The position numbers were made by a program, and so were the translations under genes. Below are positions 62,939 to 64,000 of a stretch of DNA of 64,000 nucleotides, piece by piece. Source of the stretch: an uncultured Fodinibius sp. (GTDB lineage: Bacteria; Bacteroidota; Rhodothermia; Balneolales; Balneolaceae); contig CAJXMW010000001.1 in NCBI GenBank assembly GCA_913056235.1, positions 124,001-188,000 of the forward strand, given 5' to 3'. The notes under the pieces were generated by a model. It did no database searches, was not told the origin of the DNA, and saw only the letters and a list, made by a program, of their open reading frames with translations. Within the stretch, counting starts at the first letter, position 1, and every line of letters starts with the position of its first letter.

Positions 62939-64000
62939 ATGAGCAACGATAAATGCACGCTATGCGACCTTCCTACTCCCGATCCTCCCATCACTGATTC
63001 AGAAGTGGAGGGGCAGTTTTGCTGTACGGGATGCCTGCAGGTATATGATCTGCTGCAAGATTTGGATCCCGAACAGGCCGAGCAGGTTCGCCAGGAAACC
63101 ATTAGCCGACGCCGCCGGGAGTGGGAAGCGGAACAACCGCCCGATTCTTCTGAAGAAGCCTTCCTAAAGGTCGACGGTATGCACTGCGCGACCTGCGAAT
63201 CATTTATCGAATCACTATCGAGGCAACAGGAGGGCATTTACAAAAGCGAAGCCAGTTATGCTTCAGAGCTGGTTAAGATTTATTACGATCCCGACCGCTT
63301 GGATAAAAATGAACTTCCGAAGCTGATCAGCAAAATGGGCTACTCGGCCCACCAAATGGATAGCTACATTGGTGACGATGAATTTTTGACCAAGATCCGA
63401 CTGCTGATCGGCGGCTTTTGTACCATCATGGGGCTGATCGTCTATAGCCTCATCCTGTATCCGCTCTATATCACTGGACAGCAGATGCTACCTTTTGCAC
63501 CTGTTGTGCAATATTTTTGGATGGCCAATGTCTTTTTAATGACTTCGATCACCCTCTTTTTTACGGGATTCCCGATCCTGCGTGGCGCTTGGGTGTCGCT
63601 TTCTGTACTCAAGCCGAATATGGATCTGCTCGTCGCCATTGCCGCGGTCAGCGCCTACTTGTTCAGTACTATAGCCCTCTTTATGGGCGTCAATGAGATG
63701 TATTTTGACGTGACCATGGCCATTGTGATGGTGGTTTCGCTCGGTAATTTCTATGAAAGCCGCATCAAAAAGCAGAAAAACTCCCTGCTAAGCGAGCTGA
63801 TGGGCAAACGAATTCGGCAAGCACGTGTACAGCAAAACGGTCAATTTTCGACAGTAGAAATCGATGCACTGGAAGCCGGCGATCGGGTGGTGGTTAAAGC
63901 CGGTGAACGTATCCCTGTTGATGGGACCATTATTGACGGTCAGGGCGTGGTAAACGAGGCGCTGATTACCGGCGAATCGCTGCCCGTATCCAAACAGCCC
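62939..64000 (+). CDS. Heavy-metal P-type ATPase, partial (cut by window end)
   Basis: The frame from the ATG at 62939 is open to the window end (354 codons). An N-terminal Cys-rich metal-binding region (CTLCDLP and FCCTGC) is followed by a heavy-metal-associated domain with GMHCATC near residue 80, then membrane helices from about residue 155, and the actuator motif LITGESLPVSKQP at the end. The N-terminal arrangement is the FixI/CcoI type that loads copper into cbb3 oxidases. The phosphorylation and ATP-binding parts lie beyond 64000. Confidence 0.9.
   Translation, partial: MSNDKCTLCDLPTPDPPITDSEVEGQFCCTGCLQVYDLLQDLDPEQAEQVRQETISRRRREWEAEQPPDSSEEAFLKVDGMHCATCESFIESLSRQQEGIYKSEASYASELVKIYYDPDRLDKNELPKLISKMGYSAHQMDSYIGDDEFLTKIRLLIGGFCTIMGLIVYSLILYPLYITGQQMLPFAPVVQYFWMANVFLMTSITLFFTGFPILRGAWVSLSVLKPNMDLLVAIAAVSAYLFSTIALFMGVNEMYFDVTMAIVMVVSLGNFYESRIKKQKNSLLSELMGKRIRQARVQQNGQFSTVEIDALEAGDRVVVKAGERIPVDGTIIDGQGVVNEALITGESLPVSKQP

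Overview
The window looks like chromosomal DNA from a member of the Balneolota (Balneolales/Fodinibius-like) or a close Bacteroidota relative. The signs are a subtilase with a C-terminal type IX secretion sorting domain, a BACON-repeat lipoprotein, a TPR-DUF4292-EnvC gene trio, a YpdA-type bacillithiol-system reductase, genes without evident Shine-Dalgarno sequences, and a moderate GC core. The genus is inference; no rRNA is present.

Layout. 0.2-3.1 kb: a minus-strand operon (methyltransferase, HypE/ThiL-like AIR-synthase protein, divergent ThiE-like protein) behind a clear TPP riboswitch. 3.2-4.5 kb: a Fic protein behind palindromic operator-like DNA. 4.6-7.2 kb: an OpuC/EgtU-type ABC importer whose fused substrate-binding domain has its two halves in swapped order. 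7.5-12.5 kb: a large Asp-box (BNR/VPS10-like) secreted protein, a small membrane protein, DUF427 and EgtD, plus a short upstream remnant that may be the end of egtB. 12.5-19.1 kb: an AT-rich accessory island with small unknown genes, a decayed fic gene, a surface lipoprotein pair and another gene remnant, ending at tRNA-Val. 19.4-22.9 kb: beta-oxidation fadI-fadJ. 23.3-29.2 kb: housekeeping genes yajC, ribBA, lspA, a zinc-less DksA-like protein, and an IleRS with an inverted signature motif (GIHH instead of HxGH). 29.7-36.6 kb: a deglycation pair (LMW phosphatase and fructosamine-kinase family), a cytosolic metal-receptor-like protein, and the TPR/DUF4292/EnvC envelope trio. 36.9-46.1 kb: gamma-glutamyltransferase flanked by a 90-bp repeat, a PQQ-type sugar dehydrogenase lipoprotein, a Ppx/GppA-HD phosphatase and a secreted subtilase. 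46.1-53.2 kb: thioesterase, YheT-like hydrolase, a GWxTD protein interrupted by a single TAG, YpdA, a Crp/Fnr-like regulator, a FAD monooxygenase and the SRP RNA. 53.2-60.1 kb: a four-gene envelope/second-messenger cluster (surface protein, FecR protein, outer-membrane barrel, CHASE2-adenylate cyclase). 60.3-64 kb: tRNA-Ala, an OmpA protein with calcium-type repeats, a cytochrome c lipoprotein and the start of a metal P-type ATPase cut by the window edge.

The most notable items are the permuted substrate-binding domain next to ergothioneine-type genes, the GIHH IleRS (a type reported to be mupirocin hyper-resistant), the unusual TPP-riboswitch operon, the CHASE2-cyclase/FecR/barrel cluster, and the single-stop GWxTD gene. 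Several families of short dispersed repeats fill the intergenic spaces. All calls were made by reading the sequence; no database search was run.
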